44,631 nucleotides of DNA from Candidatus Magasanikiibacteriota bacterium (GTDB lineage: Bacteria; Patescibacteriota; Patescibacteriia; Magasanikbacterales; UBA922). Position 1 is the stretch's first letter, and each line of letters starts with the position of its first letter. The position numbers were made by a program, and so were the translations under genes. The notes under the pieces were generated by a model that was given only the letters and a program-made list of their open reading frames with translations, made no database searches and was not told the origin of the DNA. Location: contig JABIFP010000024.1 in assembly GCA_018650645.1 (NCBI GenBank), positions 1 to 44,631 of the forward strand. Reading direction: 5' to 3'. Of this stretch, positions 17,328 through 26,439 are shown in pieces.

Positions 17328-18438
17328 AATCAAATAATAGTGATTCAAGTGTAGTTATATGAGTCGCAAATAAAAAATGTTGTGTAATTTGTTTTTGTGC
17401 AGCAACTCCAAATTGTTCTCTTAGTGATGGATCTTCTGCCAACGTAATCATGCACTTTGCAAATCCTTCCACATCGCCCTGCTGAGTGATATATCCTGAA
17501 ACACCTTCAGTTATCATGCTCGAAACACCTGATACTCGAGTTGTAACCACTGGAAGCCGCTCAGCCATGGCTTCTAGCACAACATTAGGGCAGCCTTCAT
17601 ATAATGAACTGAGCATAAATATATCACTTTGCTGATATGACTGCAAAACTTCCGCGTATGGAATATTTCCCATCAACATAACATTTTTTTCTAATCCCTT
17701 ACTCTGTATATACTCATGAAGAACTTCTCTTTGTCCACCATCTCCAATAATATGCAATACACTTTTCTCTTTGATTTGTTTACTCGCCATTTCAAAGGCA
17801 TCAATCATGAATATATGATTTTTTTGCTCACCAAGACTTCCTACGGTTACAAATATTATTTCCCCTGCAGGTCGTTCTCGTTTACCAGGCCACAACTCTT
17901 CCTTGCGAATTCCATTATGAAGAACAGCTATTTTGCTATTCAAGTAAGGCATATAGCGCCGCAATGACTGCTTTACTTCTTCAGTTACTGCAATTATCCG
18001 ATTTGTCCATGGAAGTAATACTATATCGAGCAGTTTAAACTTCCAACTCTTTCTCGTAGCCATATTAGCCTCTCGGATACATACATATACTGTTGGCAAT
18101 AATACTTTCGTCATTCGGGCAATAACATTTGCATCATTAAGTGTTGCATAAAGCACCTGAATATTGTTTTTTTTGCAATATGCCCGCATGCGCCAATAGC
18201 CCGCGATATCAAATATGCTAGAAAATCCAAAGTCTACCCGTTTACAAGCATCTACGTTCTGTCCAAACGACTGTTTCTCTTCATTCTTACCGTATAAAAA
18301 ACCAATATGCACATCATATTGTTTTTTTGCCAATGCTGAAGCTTGCTGAAAAAACACTTTCTCAGCTCCTCCAAAGGCAACTTTATTCAGTAATAATAAT
18401 ACTGATTTTTGCTTATTTTTTGTAGGTATCTTTTCCAT
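17317..18438 (-). CDS. GT4 family glycosyltransferase
   Basis: This 373-residue GT-B enzyme has the N-domain glycine motif AFGGAEKVFFQQ at 21-32, HNGI near 174, the C-domain start VTVGSLGEQKNH near 198-207, and the donor-binding EX7E motif Glu281 to Glu289 (EGCPNVVLE). All are hallmarks of retaining GT4 enzymes. The closest general type is the WbpX/PimA-like capsule or O-antigen transferases that use nucleotide sugars at the cytoplasmic membrane face. It overlaps the upstream GT4 gene by 26 nt and the downstream methyltransferase by 11 nt, so translation is probably coupled. Donor and acceptor cannot be assigned. Confidence 0.87.
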   Translation of the reverse strand: MEKIPTKNKQKSVLLLLNKVAFGGAEKVFFQQASALAKKQYDVHIGFLYGKNEEKQSFGQNVDACKRVDFGFSSIFDIAGYWRMRAYCKKNNIQVLYATLNDANVIARMTKVLLPTVYVCIREANMATRKSWKFKLLDIVLLPWTNRIIAVTEEVKQSLRRYMPYLNSKIAVLHNGIRKEELWPGKRERPAGEIIFVTVGSLGEQKNHIFMIDAFEMASKQIKEKSVLHIIGDGGQREVLHEYIQSKGLEKNVMLMGNIPYAEVLQSYQQSDIFMLSSLYEGCPNVVLEAMAERLPVVTTRVSGVSSMITEGVSGYITQQGDVEGFAKCMITLAEDPSLREQFGVAAQKQITQHFLFATHITTLESLLFDYVT

Positions 18439-19486
18439 GTAATACTTCTGATAATCGTTTTGCTAATTGCAAAATATTATGTTCTTTTTCAATTATCTTT
18501 CTTAATACTGCACCGTACGCATCTCTCTCAGCCTTTTCCATGTCCATTACCTGTTCAAGCGCCCGCACAAGCGAATCTATGTCAGTATTGTTAAACATGA
18601 CGGTATCTCTATACGCCTCCGGTAGAATCTGTTTAAATGCCGCATTTGCAACAACAATTGGCACCTCCGAAGCCATAGCCTCTAATGTTGTCTTATCAAA
18701 AAAACCAATTTTAGTAAGTGATACAAATATATCATGAGCTCTATAAATTGCAGGAGTTTCTACATTTGGAATTTTCCCGGTAAATGTTACCGCATCAGAA
18801 AGATTATGTTCCTTAACAAAGGCCCGCTGCTCCTCATAATATGTTGCATCGTGATCACCTGGTGCACCCACTATAGTTGCAGTTACATCTCTACCCGCAT
18901 CACGCAATTTTTTCACTGCTTGAAGCAATAAATCAATATGCTTCATAGGAGAGATTCTTCCTAAAGAAAGTAATTTCACACTTTTTTCTGTATGCTTTCC
19001 TCCTGGAATAAATCGTAACGTATCTATTCCCTGTCCAATAACGTGCGTCTTGTTATTCACGTATGGATATGCCGATTTCACTGATGTCACAGCCCCTGAA
19101 AGGAGGAAATGAGCAAGAAAGAAGCGAATATTGCGCGCTGGATGCGCATACCACATGTACGATGGTTTTTTCCATACCTTCCATAGCAATCCACCTAAGA
19201 TGACATATTCTGGATTCATGTGCACAAACACCACATCATATTTTTTTCTCAGCGAAATAATACTACAAAAAAATCTCCAAATATAGGTAAGCCGTCCCCT
19301 TCCTTGATCTTTTCCAAGAGAATGTACGCGTACGTGTTTCGGAAGATCATGCTCCCCCTCTACTAAACACACAACTTCAATCGACGAAAAATGCTCAGAT
19401 AAAAAACGAACCCACTCATGATAAATGCCGAGCAAATCATCACTGCGATCCATCTTCTGGGTAAATAGTAATAGTTTCTTCTTCAT
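18413..19486 (-). CDS. GT4-like glycosyltransferase with altered EX7E motif
   Basis: This 357-residue GT-B protein has the C-domain start LLSLGRISPMKHIDLLLQA near 170 and a KIPNVETPAIYRAHDIFVS stretch before the donor site. The usual EGxxxxxxE motif reads IGFFDKTTLEAMAS: the second Glu is kept but the first is replaced by Gly, with an Asp three residues on. Some GT4 subgroups naturally show this FDKTxLEAM form, so activity is still likely. The N-domain includes VFVHMNPEYVILGG and WYAHPARN. It overlaps the P-loop gene by 4 nt (ATGA) and the next GT4 gene by 26 nt, and belongs to the ten-gene operon. Confidence 0.8.
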   Translation of the reverse strand: MKKKLLLFTQKMDRSDDLLGIYHEWVRFLSEHFSSIEVVCLVEGEHDLPKHVRVHSLGKDQGRGRLTYIWRFFCSIISLRKKYDVVFVHMNPEYVILGGLLWKVWKKPSYMWYAHPARNIRFFLAHFLLSGAVTSVKSAYPYVNNKTHVIGQGIDTLRFIPGGKHTEKSVKLLSLGRISPMKHIDLLLQAVKKLRDAGRDVTATIVGAPGDHDATYYEEQRAFVKEHNLSDAVTFTGKIPNVETPAIYRAHDIFVSLTKIGFFDKTTLEAMASEVPIVVANAAFKQILPEAYRDTVMFNNTDIDSLVRALEQVMDMEKAERDAYGAVLRKIIEKEHNILQLAKRLSEVLHGKDTYKK

Positions 19487-20109
19487 ACATCTTTCAGTTT
19501 AGAAGCAAGTGCTGCTATATCGGTATCTGCCTCAATAAGAATAATGGGCCATGAACCCGTGTTCATCTCTTTAAGTATCTGTAAACATTGAGTGGTTACG
19601 GTCTGTTTCCACTCTTCAAATCCAGATTCATTGTTAACACGTCTTGGATGTGATGCAGAATAACGCTTGAACAACTCCCGCTTGTACTGTGTCACAAATA
19701 ATCGATTCGGTTGTGGAACACAACTCCACACCGTTATCTTTGTTATGAGTGGTGAAGAAGGTTTTGTTGCCACAGATAATAATCGCTGTGTAAACCCTTC
19801 TTCAAGAAGAATAATTCCTTTCCGAGAAACCGCATACCCCATATCTGAACATGTTTTTGCCAACATACTGAGTGAATACCAAAATACTCGCTGACGCATA
19901 AGCGGAAGTGCGCGCACACAAATCAACACTGCCCAAGCAACCATTCTTAGTGGATACCGCAAGAAACATAATACAATGTATCCTATGCGCCTTTTTTCTG
20001 GTGGTGTCTGCAAGCTTGGCATCTGCACTTGCAGCGCACGTGCCAGGGTTGACTTACCAGAACCAGGAAGCCCAAAAAGCTCAATGATTTGTGACTTTTT
20101 TAAATTCAT
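19483..20109 (-). CDS. P-loop NTPase of unknown substrate
   Basis: This 208-residue protein starts with IIELFGLPGSGKSTLARAL, where the Walker A motif GLPGSGKST lies at 13-21. The rest has a hydrophobic stretch (RYPLRMVAWAVLICV) and GIILLEEGFTQRLLS, a possible Walker B-like segment. This resembles small nucleoside/adenylate-kinase-like proteins found in capsule and O-antigen loci, which may phosphorylate a sugar or lipid intermediate. The start at 20109 is favoured over 20130 because TGGAAAG lies about 8 nt upstream of it. The gene overlaps the upstream tandem methyltransferase by 29 nt and the downstream GT4 by 4 nt. No specific function is claimed. Confidence 0.65.
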   Translation of the reverse strand: MNLKKSQIIELFGLPGSGKSTLARALQVQMPSLQTPPEKRRIGYIVLCFLRYPLRMVAWAVLICVRALPLMRQRVFWYSLSMLAKTCSDMGYAVSRKGIILLEEGFTQRLLSVATKPSSPLITKITVWSCVPQPNRLFVTQYKRELFKRYSASHPRRVNNESGFEEWKQTVTTQCLQILKEMNTGSWPIILIEADTDIAALASKLKDV

Positions 20110-21475
20110 ACGTATAACTTTCCACCGCATATTGCGTTACAAATGGCAGATCAATTTTTCCTTTGCTCTTTACCATAATCCACTGCAAAGCGCCAAATAG
20201 CACTCGGCTTACTGCAAAAGAAGATTTCCACCTAAATGTAGCCGGGTATACTGCAGTAACCGCAAATCCAGCCATTTCTAACATACCAATCATCTGTGAA
20301 CGAGTCACCTGCATTGAATGCATAGCACTATCCTTTTTTGGCTGCCGTGATGTATATGATCGATTTTTTGTAACAATCACTCCTTGTCCCTCTTTTTTTA
20401 GTAATTGATACATTTGTGCTAATCCTTCTTGTTTATTTGTGAAATACTCAAAACATCGTGAAGAAAATATTGCGTCAAATCTCTTCTCTGTTTTATATTC
20501 AGCAAAGTTTGTCAGCACAAACTGCACATGTGTAATATCCTTTAATTGTTTTTTGGCCCGTTCAATCATATGTTCTGACTGATCCAAAAGGAGCAGATGA
20601 GTAGCTTTCTTTTCAACACACCGAGTCCACACACCATCACCCGGACCAATCTCTAGCATGGCATCCACTTTTTCTGGATATGATTTCACCGCCTGAGTTA
20701 TTGCTCGCTTGGTTTGATTGTAGTCAAATAGACGCTCCTTTGTTGCAAACCATCTAGCATGTACATAATCTTCCTTTTCTTGTCCCAAGTATGTATCGTA
20801 ATATGATTTAGCAAACTTGTTTTCTAACTGATGCTTCAATTTTTCTAATACAAAAAATGTTCTATACGCATCAAAGGTCGCCGTAAACTGACGATTAATT
20901 ACAAAGAATTGCTCAATAACTGAACGAACCAGTGATTTTGGCGTTTTCCCATTATCCATTTCCCAATAATGCTGTTTTGATACGGCAAAACCTGGAAATC
21001 GAATTGCTTTTGTCAGATTCAAACGCAAAAAATCTTTTTTTAGTAGCGTTCTAATCCACGGAAATTTGATAATGATGTCAAAGCCGGTATTTCTGTATGG
21101 CAATGACACAAGTGCACGACTACTAGAAACGCGCTGCATTTCCTTTAGCGCTGTAGAAAAATCACTAAATGGAATATGTTCTAACACTTCAAACGCTATC
21201 ACCAAATCAAACTGTCCATCTTCAAATGGTAAAGCACGAACATCTCCAATGACATCAGCTCCAAGGCTATCATCAATATCTACCGTCGTAATTTGAATGG
21301 TAGTATTCTTCTTTATATAATCTGAAATGAGCCCATCTCCAACGCCAATAAATAGCACGCGTTTAGGATTCATTTTTCTGATTTCATCTATTTGATGAAA
21401 ATAGGTAATAAACCGCTCAAGCGATGCATATTTCTTTGTGAGATAATACCCCTCTACAACCTGTTTTTTTGTCAT
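20081..21475 (-). CDS. Tandem (double) SAM-dependent methyltransferase
   Basis: This 464-residue protein carries two complete class I methyltransferase modules. The first has VLFIGVGDG at 40-48, acidic VDIDDS at 65-70, and FDLVIAFEVLEHI at 89-101. The second has MLEIGPGDGVW at 273-283, LLLDQSEHMIERA, and FDAIFSSRCFEYF. Both carry the expected SAM-binding glycine loops, so both may be active. The N-terminal module looks like glycan-cluster methyltransferases. Two-domain proteins of this kind can place two methyl groups or combine transfer with chain-length capping, as known for WbdD-type terminators; a link to WbdD is only an analogy. It is third from last among the GT-rich half of the operon, 2 nt after the upstream GT4 stop. 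Confidence 0.8.
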   Translation of the reverse strand: MTKKQVVEGYYLTKKYASLERFITYFHQIDEIRKMNPKRVLFIGVGDGLISDYIKKNTTIQITTVDIDDSLGADVIGDVRALPFEDGQFDLVIAFEVLEHIPFSDFSTALKEMQRVSSSRALVSLPYRNTGFDIIIKFPWIRTLLKKDFLRLNLTKAIRFPGFAVSKQHYWEMDNGKTPKSLVRSVIEQFFVINRQFTATFDAYRTFFVLEKLKHQLENKFAKSYYDTYLGQEKEDYVHARWFATKERLFDYNQTKRAITQAVKSYPEKVDAMLEIGPGDGVWTRCVEKKATHLLLLDQSEHMIERAKKQLKDITHVQFVLTNFAEYKTEKRFDAIFSSRCFEYFTNKQEGLAQMYQLLKKEGQGVIVTKNRSYTSRQPKKDSAMHSMQVTRSQMIGMLEMAGFAVTAVYPATFRWKSSFAVSRVLFGALQWIMVKSKGKIDLPFVTQYAVESYTYEFKKVTNH

Positions 21476-21477
21476 AT

Positions 21478-22596
21478 CTATAAATGTGTTACCTGTTTGA
21501 TGTTATCAGTGCATGTTTGAATATACGTTTGCACATGCTGTGATTTCTTTATTTCTAACGATTTGTTTTGAGCACCCATTTTCCACTGCTCACATACTTC
21601 TTCGTCCATCCCAAGCTTTATAACTTCCTTTAAAGCCTGAAGATCATCTACGGGAACAATCATACCATTTTCTGAGTTTTTTACCACATCTTCTGCACAC
21701 CCAACGTTTGTAGTAATGATTGGCGTTGCCATTGCTGCGGCCTCCACAAGCGTCCTTCCATACCCTTCATACAACGACGTAAGAACAAATATATCAGCAA
21801 CACGCATATATGCCGTAATATTTTTTTGCCAAGGCAATAGAGTTACATGTGCGGTCATGTGCAATTGAGCAACGTGCTCCTTATAGTTCTCTTCCAGAGG
21901 ACCTTCTCCAATAATTACAAGATGTCCAGCCGCTTTTTCCTTCCAAATTGCCGCAAACGCATCAATCGCCATATCAATATGTTTTTCTTTGGTAAACCGA
22001 GAAGCCATAAGGAATAATCTATCAGAGGCACTACAAAACTGCTCCTTTTGTATCTTGGTGTGATCTTCCTGAATGTGACTCACCAAAGGAATTACTGCAA
22101 TTTTTTCTACTGCAATCTCCCGCTGCTGCAAAAAGGCAGCAATACTGTTTGAAACAACACGAATACTATCAGCACGTTGAAGTACTTTCATCCCAACGAT
22201 TTTACGTATTTTCTGAAATAACGATGTTGCAAAATACGGACTACCAATATCAGCATGCACTTGCACATGTAATGGAATCTGCCATTTTTTGGCAGCATAG
22301 GCGGCAACAATTCCTGTTTCAAATGGATCTTGCGCCGTAATAACATCAATATGCTGCTGCTTTTCAATTTGCGCAACTAACCTTCTTGCCTTTCCAAAAA
22401 AGCTGATTTTATGATTTGTATTTGTTGGATAGAGATGCAGTGAACCAATTGATTGTTTTGATTGCCCTGCATGCGCTGGTGCATGCACAATCACATGTAC
22501 ATCGCCCAATACTTTTGTGTACGCTAAAAAACGTTCATGAACCTGCGATTCTGAATCAAAAATTTTTATATCTGTTGAAATAAATACTACTCGCAT
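21478..22596 (-). CDS. GT4 family glycosyltransferase
   Basis: This 372-residue GT-B protein has FLMASRFTKEKHIDMAIDAF near 190-210, a GEGPLEENYKEH donor-loop motif near 225 and the EX7E motif YEGYGRTLVEAAAM near 280. TPIITTNVG follows, as in retaining GT4 enzymes. The N-terminal half shows VITAQDPFETGIVAAYAAKK, the family's conserved Asp-Pro-Phe segment at the acceptor-side cleft. It overlaps the previous gene in the operon by 10 nt. The enzyme probably adds one sugar of the repeat unit at the cytoplasmic membrane face; the linkage cannot be predicted. Confidence 0.87.
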   Translation of the reverse strand: MRVVFISTDIKIFDSESQVHERFLAYTKVLGDVHVIVHAPAHAGQSKQSIGSLHLYPTNTNHKISFFGKARRLVAQIEKQQHIDVITAQDPFETGIVAAYAAKKWQIPLHVQVHADIGSPYFATSLFQKIRKIVGMKVLQRADSIRVVSNSIAAFLQQREIAVEKIAVIPLVSHIQEDHTKIQKEQFCSASDRLFLMASRFTKEKHIDMAIDAFAAIWKEKAAGHLVIIGEGPLEENYKEHVAQLHMTAHVTLLPWQKNITAYMRVADIFVLTSLYEGYGRTLVEAAAMATPIITTNVGCAEDVVKNSENGMIVPVDDLQALKEVIKLGMDEEVCEQWKMGAQNKSLEIKKSQHVQTYIQTCTDNIKQVTHL

Positions 22597-23693
22597 ACAC
22601 GCTGTAATAGTGCATAAACAGAAGTTACCGTTTGGTCAATAGAAAACAACGCTGATTTTTTACTTGCCTGCTCTGTAATTAATTTCCTGAATGCAGCATC
22701 TTCCTCTATTCGCAATATACCTTCTACAAATGCAGTGATGTCATTTACATCGCACAGAACCCCCTCTTTTTCATGGGTAATAATCTCTGGCAAATTTCCT
22801 ATATTAGTAGTAATAATTGGAGTTCCTAATGCCATGACTTCTACCAATTGAAAAGAAAAACTTTCAAACGCGGTATTGAGTGCAAATATTTTTGCTCCTA
22901 ACACATGCTCAAAAAGTTCCTTTCTTGTACAACGACCAAATAATCGTACTCGCTCAGATAATCCTTTTTCTTGAATTTGTGTTTCAATATGAGCTTGTTC
23001 AGGCCCCTCTCCAATAATGTGGAGCTGCCAGTGTATCGGTAATCGTTCAATCACTTCTACTAATTCACTAAATCCTTTCCAGGGAACTAATCGCCCTGCG
23101 CTGACAATAACATGTGATTCATTTTTCACAGAAACATCTTTTGCCATATCATGAATCGCATTGATATCAATACCATTATAGATATGTGTCACCTTTGCAG
23201 GATTTTTTACCCAACCTTTCACCAAATGTGCAAAATACTTACTTGGCGCAATGACCGCATCTGCAGCATTCACCACCATGTTTTGCAAAGAGCGAAATAA
23301 TTCTACTTTCCATCCATATGTTTTTTTCTGAAATTCATCAATCGATTCTTGTACGCCAAATCGCTGGACACACTGCTCCCACACACAGTCTCCTGGAGTA
23401 CGTACAATAAATTTTTTGCGTAATAATTTTGCTGCTAGCATTGCTGGCACACCTGCACTTGTGGTGTCTTGTGCAAAAATAGCTTCAGCCCCAATTGCTT
23501 TCCTCACACAACTAAGAAAAAACAGGACATGCTTTATTCCTTTTGGAATTCGATGAGAAATACCCGCTTTTCCATATGTGACAATATCAACAGCAACACC
23601 TTTTTTAGGCAATTCATCTTGTAATAATTTTGCGTACGTCGCAGGCCCTCCAATATCTGGTGGAAAAATCCCTGTCGCAATCACTATGCGCAT
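22587..23693 (-). CDS. GT4 family glycosyltransferase
   Basis: This 368-residue protein has the N-domain glycine motif FPPDIGGPATYAKLL at about 10-24, a typical GT4 start. The C-domain begins with VSAGRLVPWKGFSELVEVI, followed by GEGPEQAHIE and the EX7E motif FESFSFQLVEVMALG, where Ser takes the place of the usual Gly after the first Glu. IYNGID occurs near 170. Both catalytic glutamates are present, so the enzyme should be active. It overlaps its upstream and downstream neighbours by 10 nt each, which implies coupled translation. Confidence 0.87.
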   Translation of the reverse strand: MRIVIATGIFPPDIGGPATYAKLLQDELPKKGVAVDIVTYGKAGISHRIPKGIKHVLFFLSCVRKAIGAEAIFAQDTTSAGVPAMLAAKLLRKKFIVRTPGDCVWEQCVQRFGVQESIDEFQKKTYGWKVELFRSLQNMVVNAADAVIAPSKYFAHLVKGWVKNPAKVTHIYNGIDINAIHDMAKDVSVKNESHVIVSAGRLVPWKGFSELVEVIERLPIHWQLHIIGEGPEQAHIETQIQEKGLSERVRLFGRCTRKELFEHVLGAKIFALNTAFESFSFQLVEVMALGTPIITTNIGNLPEIITHEKEGVLCDVNDITAFVEGILRIEEDAAFRKLITEQASKKSALFSIDQTVTSVYALLQRVCE

Positions 23694-24826
23694 ATTTCTT
23701 TAAAAAAGTGATTCATTCGTTTTACAATATAGGTCCAATTGTATCTATCGTTGATAACCGCCATAGCATTTCTTTGGATAGTTTTTTTCTCTAATTCTGA
23801 AAGATCCATAACTCGCATAATCGTATCTGCGATGCTTTTTGGATTTTGTACTTCACATGCGAATCCCGTAACACCATCTTCCAAAAAATCAGGAATTCCA
23901 CCAACCATAGTTCCAATCGTAGGAAGCCCCGCAGCCATTGATTCTAGAAATGAACATCCTAACCCTTCAGTAATTGATGGGCGGATAGAACAATCTGAAG
24001 CTTGCATTATTTTTGGCAATTCTTCATGCGATTTATTTCCAAGAAAATTCACTCGCTGTTCTAATCCTAATTCCTCTACAACGCCCTCTAAATGACTAAG
24101 CAGCTCTCCAGATCCGCAGACAGCAAAACAAACATGTTCCGGAAGAAATGGTAGAGCACGAATAACATCCTCAACGGCATTCTTCACTACTAACCTACTC
24201 GCTGTCATAACGACAAATGCTCCAGGTGCAAAACCAAATGAATCACGAATAGCTCTAATTTCATCTGCAGGATGAATTTTTGTAAACCGCGCAACATCCG
24301 CACCGTTTGGTACAATCTCCTTTAGCGTTCCCTTGAATCCCATATCTAATCCCCAATTCAACAGATATGTACTAAGTGCCGTCAGCGCTGTAGCTTCTGT
24401 GAAAATTTTATTAAACCAGCTGCGTACAAATCGTACTTTATGCAAAATATATTCAATTGGATCCCCTTCTTGCAACGTAAGCAAATGTGGAATGCCTGTT
24501 TTTTTAGCAAACGTTTGTGCTGCAAATCCATTATAGCTGGCCATGAGTGACCACACAGCAGAAAATTGCAATTTCTTATGAAGCTGCAATCCTTTTTTAT
24601 GCCCACGAAGTGCGAGCATCAACTTATCTGCCATTGGGTGCCCAATCCCAACTCTATAAACCATGACATTCCCCACCTTCTCTTTTCGCGGAAGTGTCCT
24701 ATCCATAAGTGCCGTCACCATATGAAACTCATATGATTCAACGCGATCGGTAATTTCTTTCATAGCAACCTCAGCTCCCCCAACAAATGGAAAATACGCC
24801 GTTGAATAGATCAGTATCTTTTTCAT
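23684..24826 (-). CDS. GT4 family glycosyltransferase
   Basis: This protein has 380 residues from the ATG at 24826, which lies 1 nt beyond the upstream stop. The frame stays open further upstream to 24925, but that part reads through the fusion gene. The N-domain has AYFPFVGGAEVAMKEI near 8-23 and the C-domain VVMTASRLVVKNAVEDVIRAL. The EX7E motif TEGLGCSFLESMAAG is near 290, followed by GGIPDFLEDGVTGFAC. The first ~165 residues align by eye with the C-terminal part of the adjacent fusion protein (shared AY-P-GxAE, YEF, DK, LHK, MAS, EG and IF positions), so the two arose by duplication. Donor and acceptor are unknown. Confidence 0.87.
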   Translation of the reverse strand: MKKILIYSTAYFPFVGGAEVAMKEITDRVESYEFHMVTALMDRTLPRKEKVGNVMVYRVGIGHPMADKLMLALRGHKKGLQLHKKLQFSAVWSLMASYNGFAAQTFAKKTGIPHLLTLQEGDPIEYILHKVRFVRSWFNKIFTEATALTALSTYLLNWGLDMGFKGTLKEIVPNGADVARFTKIHPADEIRAIRDSFGFAPGAFVVMTASRLVVKNAVEDVIRALPFLPEHVCFAVCGSGELLSHLEGVVEELGLEQRVNFLGNKSHEELPKIMQASDCSIRPSITEGLGCSFLESMAAGLPTIGTMVGGIPDFLEDGVTGFACEVQNPKSIADTIMRVMDLSELEKKTIQRNAMAVINDRYNWTYIVKRMNHFFKEICA

Positions 24827-24827
24827 A

Positions 24828-26375
24828 TTACATGCGTGAAGATAAAATTTCAGCCTCTTGGAACAGTTCTCTTGTTCTTTTTGTAAGCATGGCAAGGTCA
24901 GCATCGTCTTGCACCACCTGCACATGTCGTTCTTCTTCTAGCCACGCTTGCTGCTGCTGACTCATGTTTCCAATTACCTGCCATCTGTGTGAACGTCTGA
25001 AAATGAGTTTATACAGTGGTGAAAGCAATTTTCCACGTTTTAGTTTGTCTTCAGAAATCTTTCCTTCATATACACTCAAAACAACCGGCATATGGCGCTT
25101 CATCCAAGAAAAGATGATTGCCGCAAGTGCACCATGACTCGCCATAATAGCCCATGCAACTCTATGCCCATGCATTTTGTGCAATTTACGCGCGAGTAGC
25201 GCTGCTCGTATTGGATAAAACACCTTATCAAATCGATTTCCTTTTCCAATTCGATGAATATGAATGGTTCCATCATCTTCATCTGCTTTAGTCGATCCAA
25301 TTTTTGTTGTAATAACATCAAACTCGTATCCAGAAAGTTGGCGCATAACCTGCTGCGCTTTTTTTTCTGCGGGCCCTTTTTCTGGCAAATATGCTGGCGT
25401 AAACACGAGCATTCTTGGTTTATTTTTCAGCCGCTCTTTAAAATCGTCAATAGAAGATTGCAATCCTACTTCAAATGTTACCGTTGGCTCCCATCCAAGC
25501 AATGATTTTGCGCGTGAAATATCTGCGCATCGTTGTTTTGGATCACCTTCCCGTTCTGGAACTTGCGACATTGGAATATGCGCAACCGTACTTTTAGAAT
25601 CTGTCATTTTTTTCACCATCTGTGCCGCGTTTTTAATTGTCCGCTCATCGGGATTCCCCAGATTTACGGGTTTCCAATCATCGCTTTGTACCTCCATACG
25701 CTTCATAAGCCCCGCAACCAAATCAGAAACATACATAAAGCTCCTGGTCTGCTTTCCGTCTCCGTGCACCGTAATATCTTGCCCAAGCAAAGCCTGAAGC
25801 ATAAAGTTAGAAAGCACTCGCCCATCATTAAACATCATCCGCGGGCCATAGGTATTAAAAATTCGCACAAGTCGCACATCCACGCCGTACTGTTCATGAT
25901 AATCTTTACACAATGTTTCTGCAGCACGCTTCCCTTCGTCATAGCAGGCACGCTTCCCGAGCGTATCCACATTTCCCCAATAGGTTTCCTTTTGTGGATG
26001 TTCAAGTGGGTCTCCATACGCTTCAGAAGTAGACGTATAAAGCATCCGTGCGCCAGTCCGCCGCGCCAGTTTCAGCATGTTCTGCGTACCAATAACACTC
26101 GTTTCAAGTGTCAGCACCGGATCAAATTGATATTGTGTTGGAGACGCTGGGCAAGCCAGATGATATATTCTATCAAGCGAATCGATTCCTTTCAGCGGCT
26201 CACGTACATCGTGCTTGATTAATCGAAATTTTGCATTGTCTTTATGATGCGCAACGTTGTCTGGCTTTCCACTAAAAAAACTATCTACACAAATAACCTC
26301 GTGTCCTTCAAGCAAAAGTGCGTCTACTAAATGCGATCCAACAAATCCCGCTCCTCCTGTCACTAAAATACGCAT
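24828..26375 (-). CDS. UDP-glucuronate decarboxylase (UXS-like SDR) fused to an orphan GT-B N-terminal domain
   Basis: Residues 1-318 are a complete extended SDR with TGGAGFVGS at 6-14, TSTSEAYG at 114-121, catalytic Tyr145 and Lys149 in [11 protein letters not shown], and [10 protein letters not shown]. This motif set fits UDP-glucuronate decarboxylase, which makes UDP-xylose. Residues 319-515 start afresh with [20 protein letters not shown] and match the N-terminal half of the next gene's GT4 protein. No donor-binding C-domain follows, so this half cannot be a full transferase by itself. The fusion is in one frame with no internal stop. It is first in the ten-gene operon, behind a strong promoter. 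Possibly the orphan domain binds an acceptor or docks the decarboxylase to a glycosyltransferase. Confidence 0.85.
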   Translation of the reverse strand: MRILVTGGAGFVGSHLVDALLLEGHEVICVDSFFSGKPDNVAHHKDNAKFRLIKHDVREPLKGIDSLDRIYHLACPASPTQYQFDPVLTLETSVIGTQNMLKLARRTGARMLYTSTSEAYGDPLEHPQKETYWGNVDTLGKRACYDEGKRAAETLCKDYHEQYGVDVRLVRIFNTYGPRMMFNDGRVLSNFMLQALLGQDITVHGDGKQTRSFMYVSDLVAGLMKRMEVQSDDWKPVNLGNPDERTIKNAAQMVKKMTDSKSTVAHIPMSQVPEREGDPKQRCADISRAKSLLGWEPTVTFEVGLQSSIDDFKERLKNKPRMLVFTPAYLPEKGPAEKKAQQVMRQLSGYEFDVITTKIGSTKADEDDGTIHIHRIGKGNRFDKVFYPIRAALLARKLHKMHGHRVAWAIMASHGALAAIIFSWMKRHMPVVLSVYEGKISEDKLKRGKLLSPLYKLIFRRSHRWQVIGNMSQQQQAWLEEERHVQVVQDDADLAMLTKRTRELFQEAEILSSRM

Positions 26376-26389
26376 ATATTAGCAAAATA

Positions 26390-26418
26390 TTGATTATTTT
26401 TGATAGAGCAATTATACT
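26390..26418 (+). promoter_or_regulatory. Promoter for the GT4 gene at 26428
   Basis: TTGATT (26390-26395), a 17-nt spacer, and TATACT (26413-26418) form a sigma-70-like promoter. The expected start near 26425 leaves about 3 nt before the ATG at 26428, so the mRNA should be essentially leaderless. Confidence 0.65.
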
Positions 26419-26439
26419 GATTCTACTATGACTAGTCAA
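26411..26439 (-). promoter_or_regulatory. Promoter of the ten-gene - strand operon
   Basis: Reading the - strand, TTGACT (26439-26434), a 17-nt spacer and a perfect TATAAT (26416-26411) are found. The start is predicted near 26404, giving a leader of about 29 nt before the ATG at 26375. The -10 boxes of this promoter and of the + strand promoter overlap by four bases, and the -35 lies inside the first codons of the divergent gene. Confidence 0.7.

Noticed and set aside
24827-24925. Longer start for the GT4 gene ending at 23684.
   Set aside because: The added 33 residues read through the end of the upstream fusion gene; the GT4 fold starts at MKKILI.
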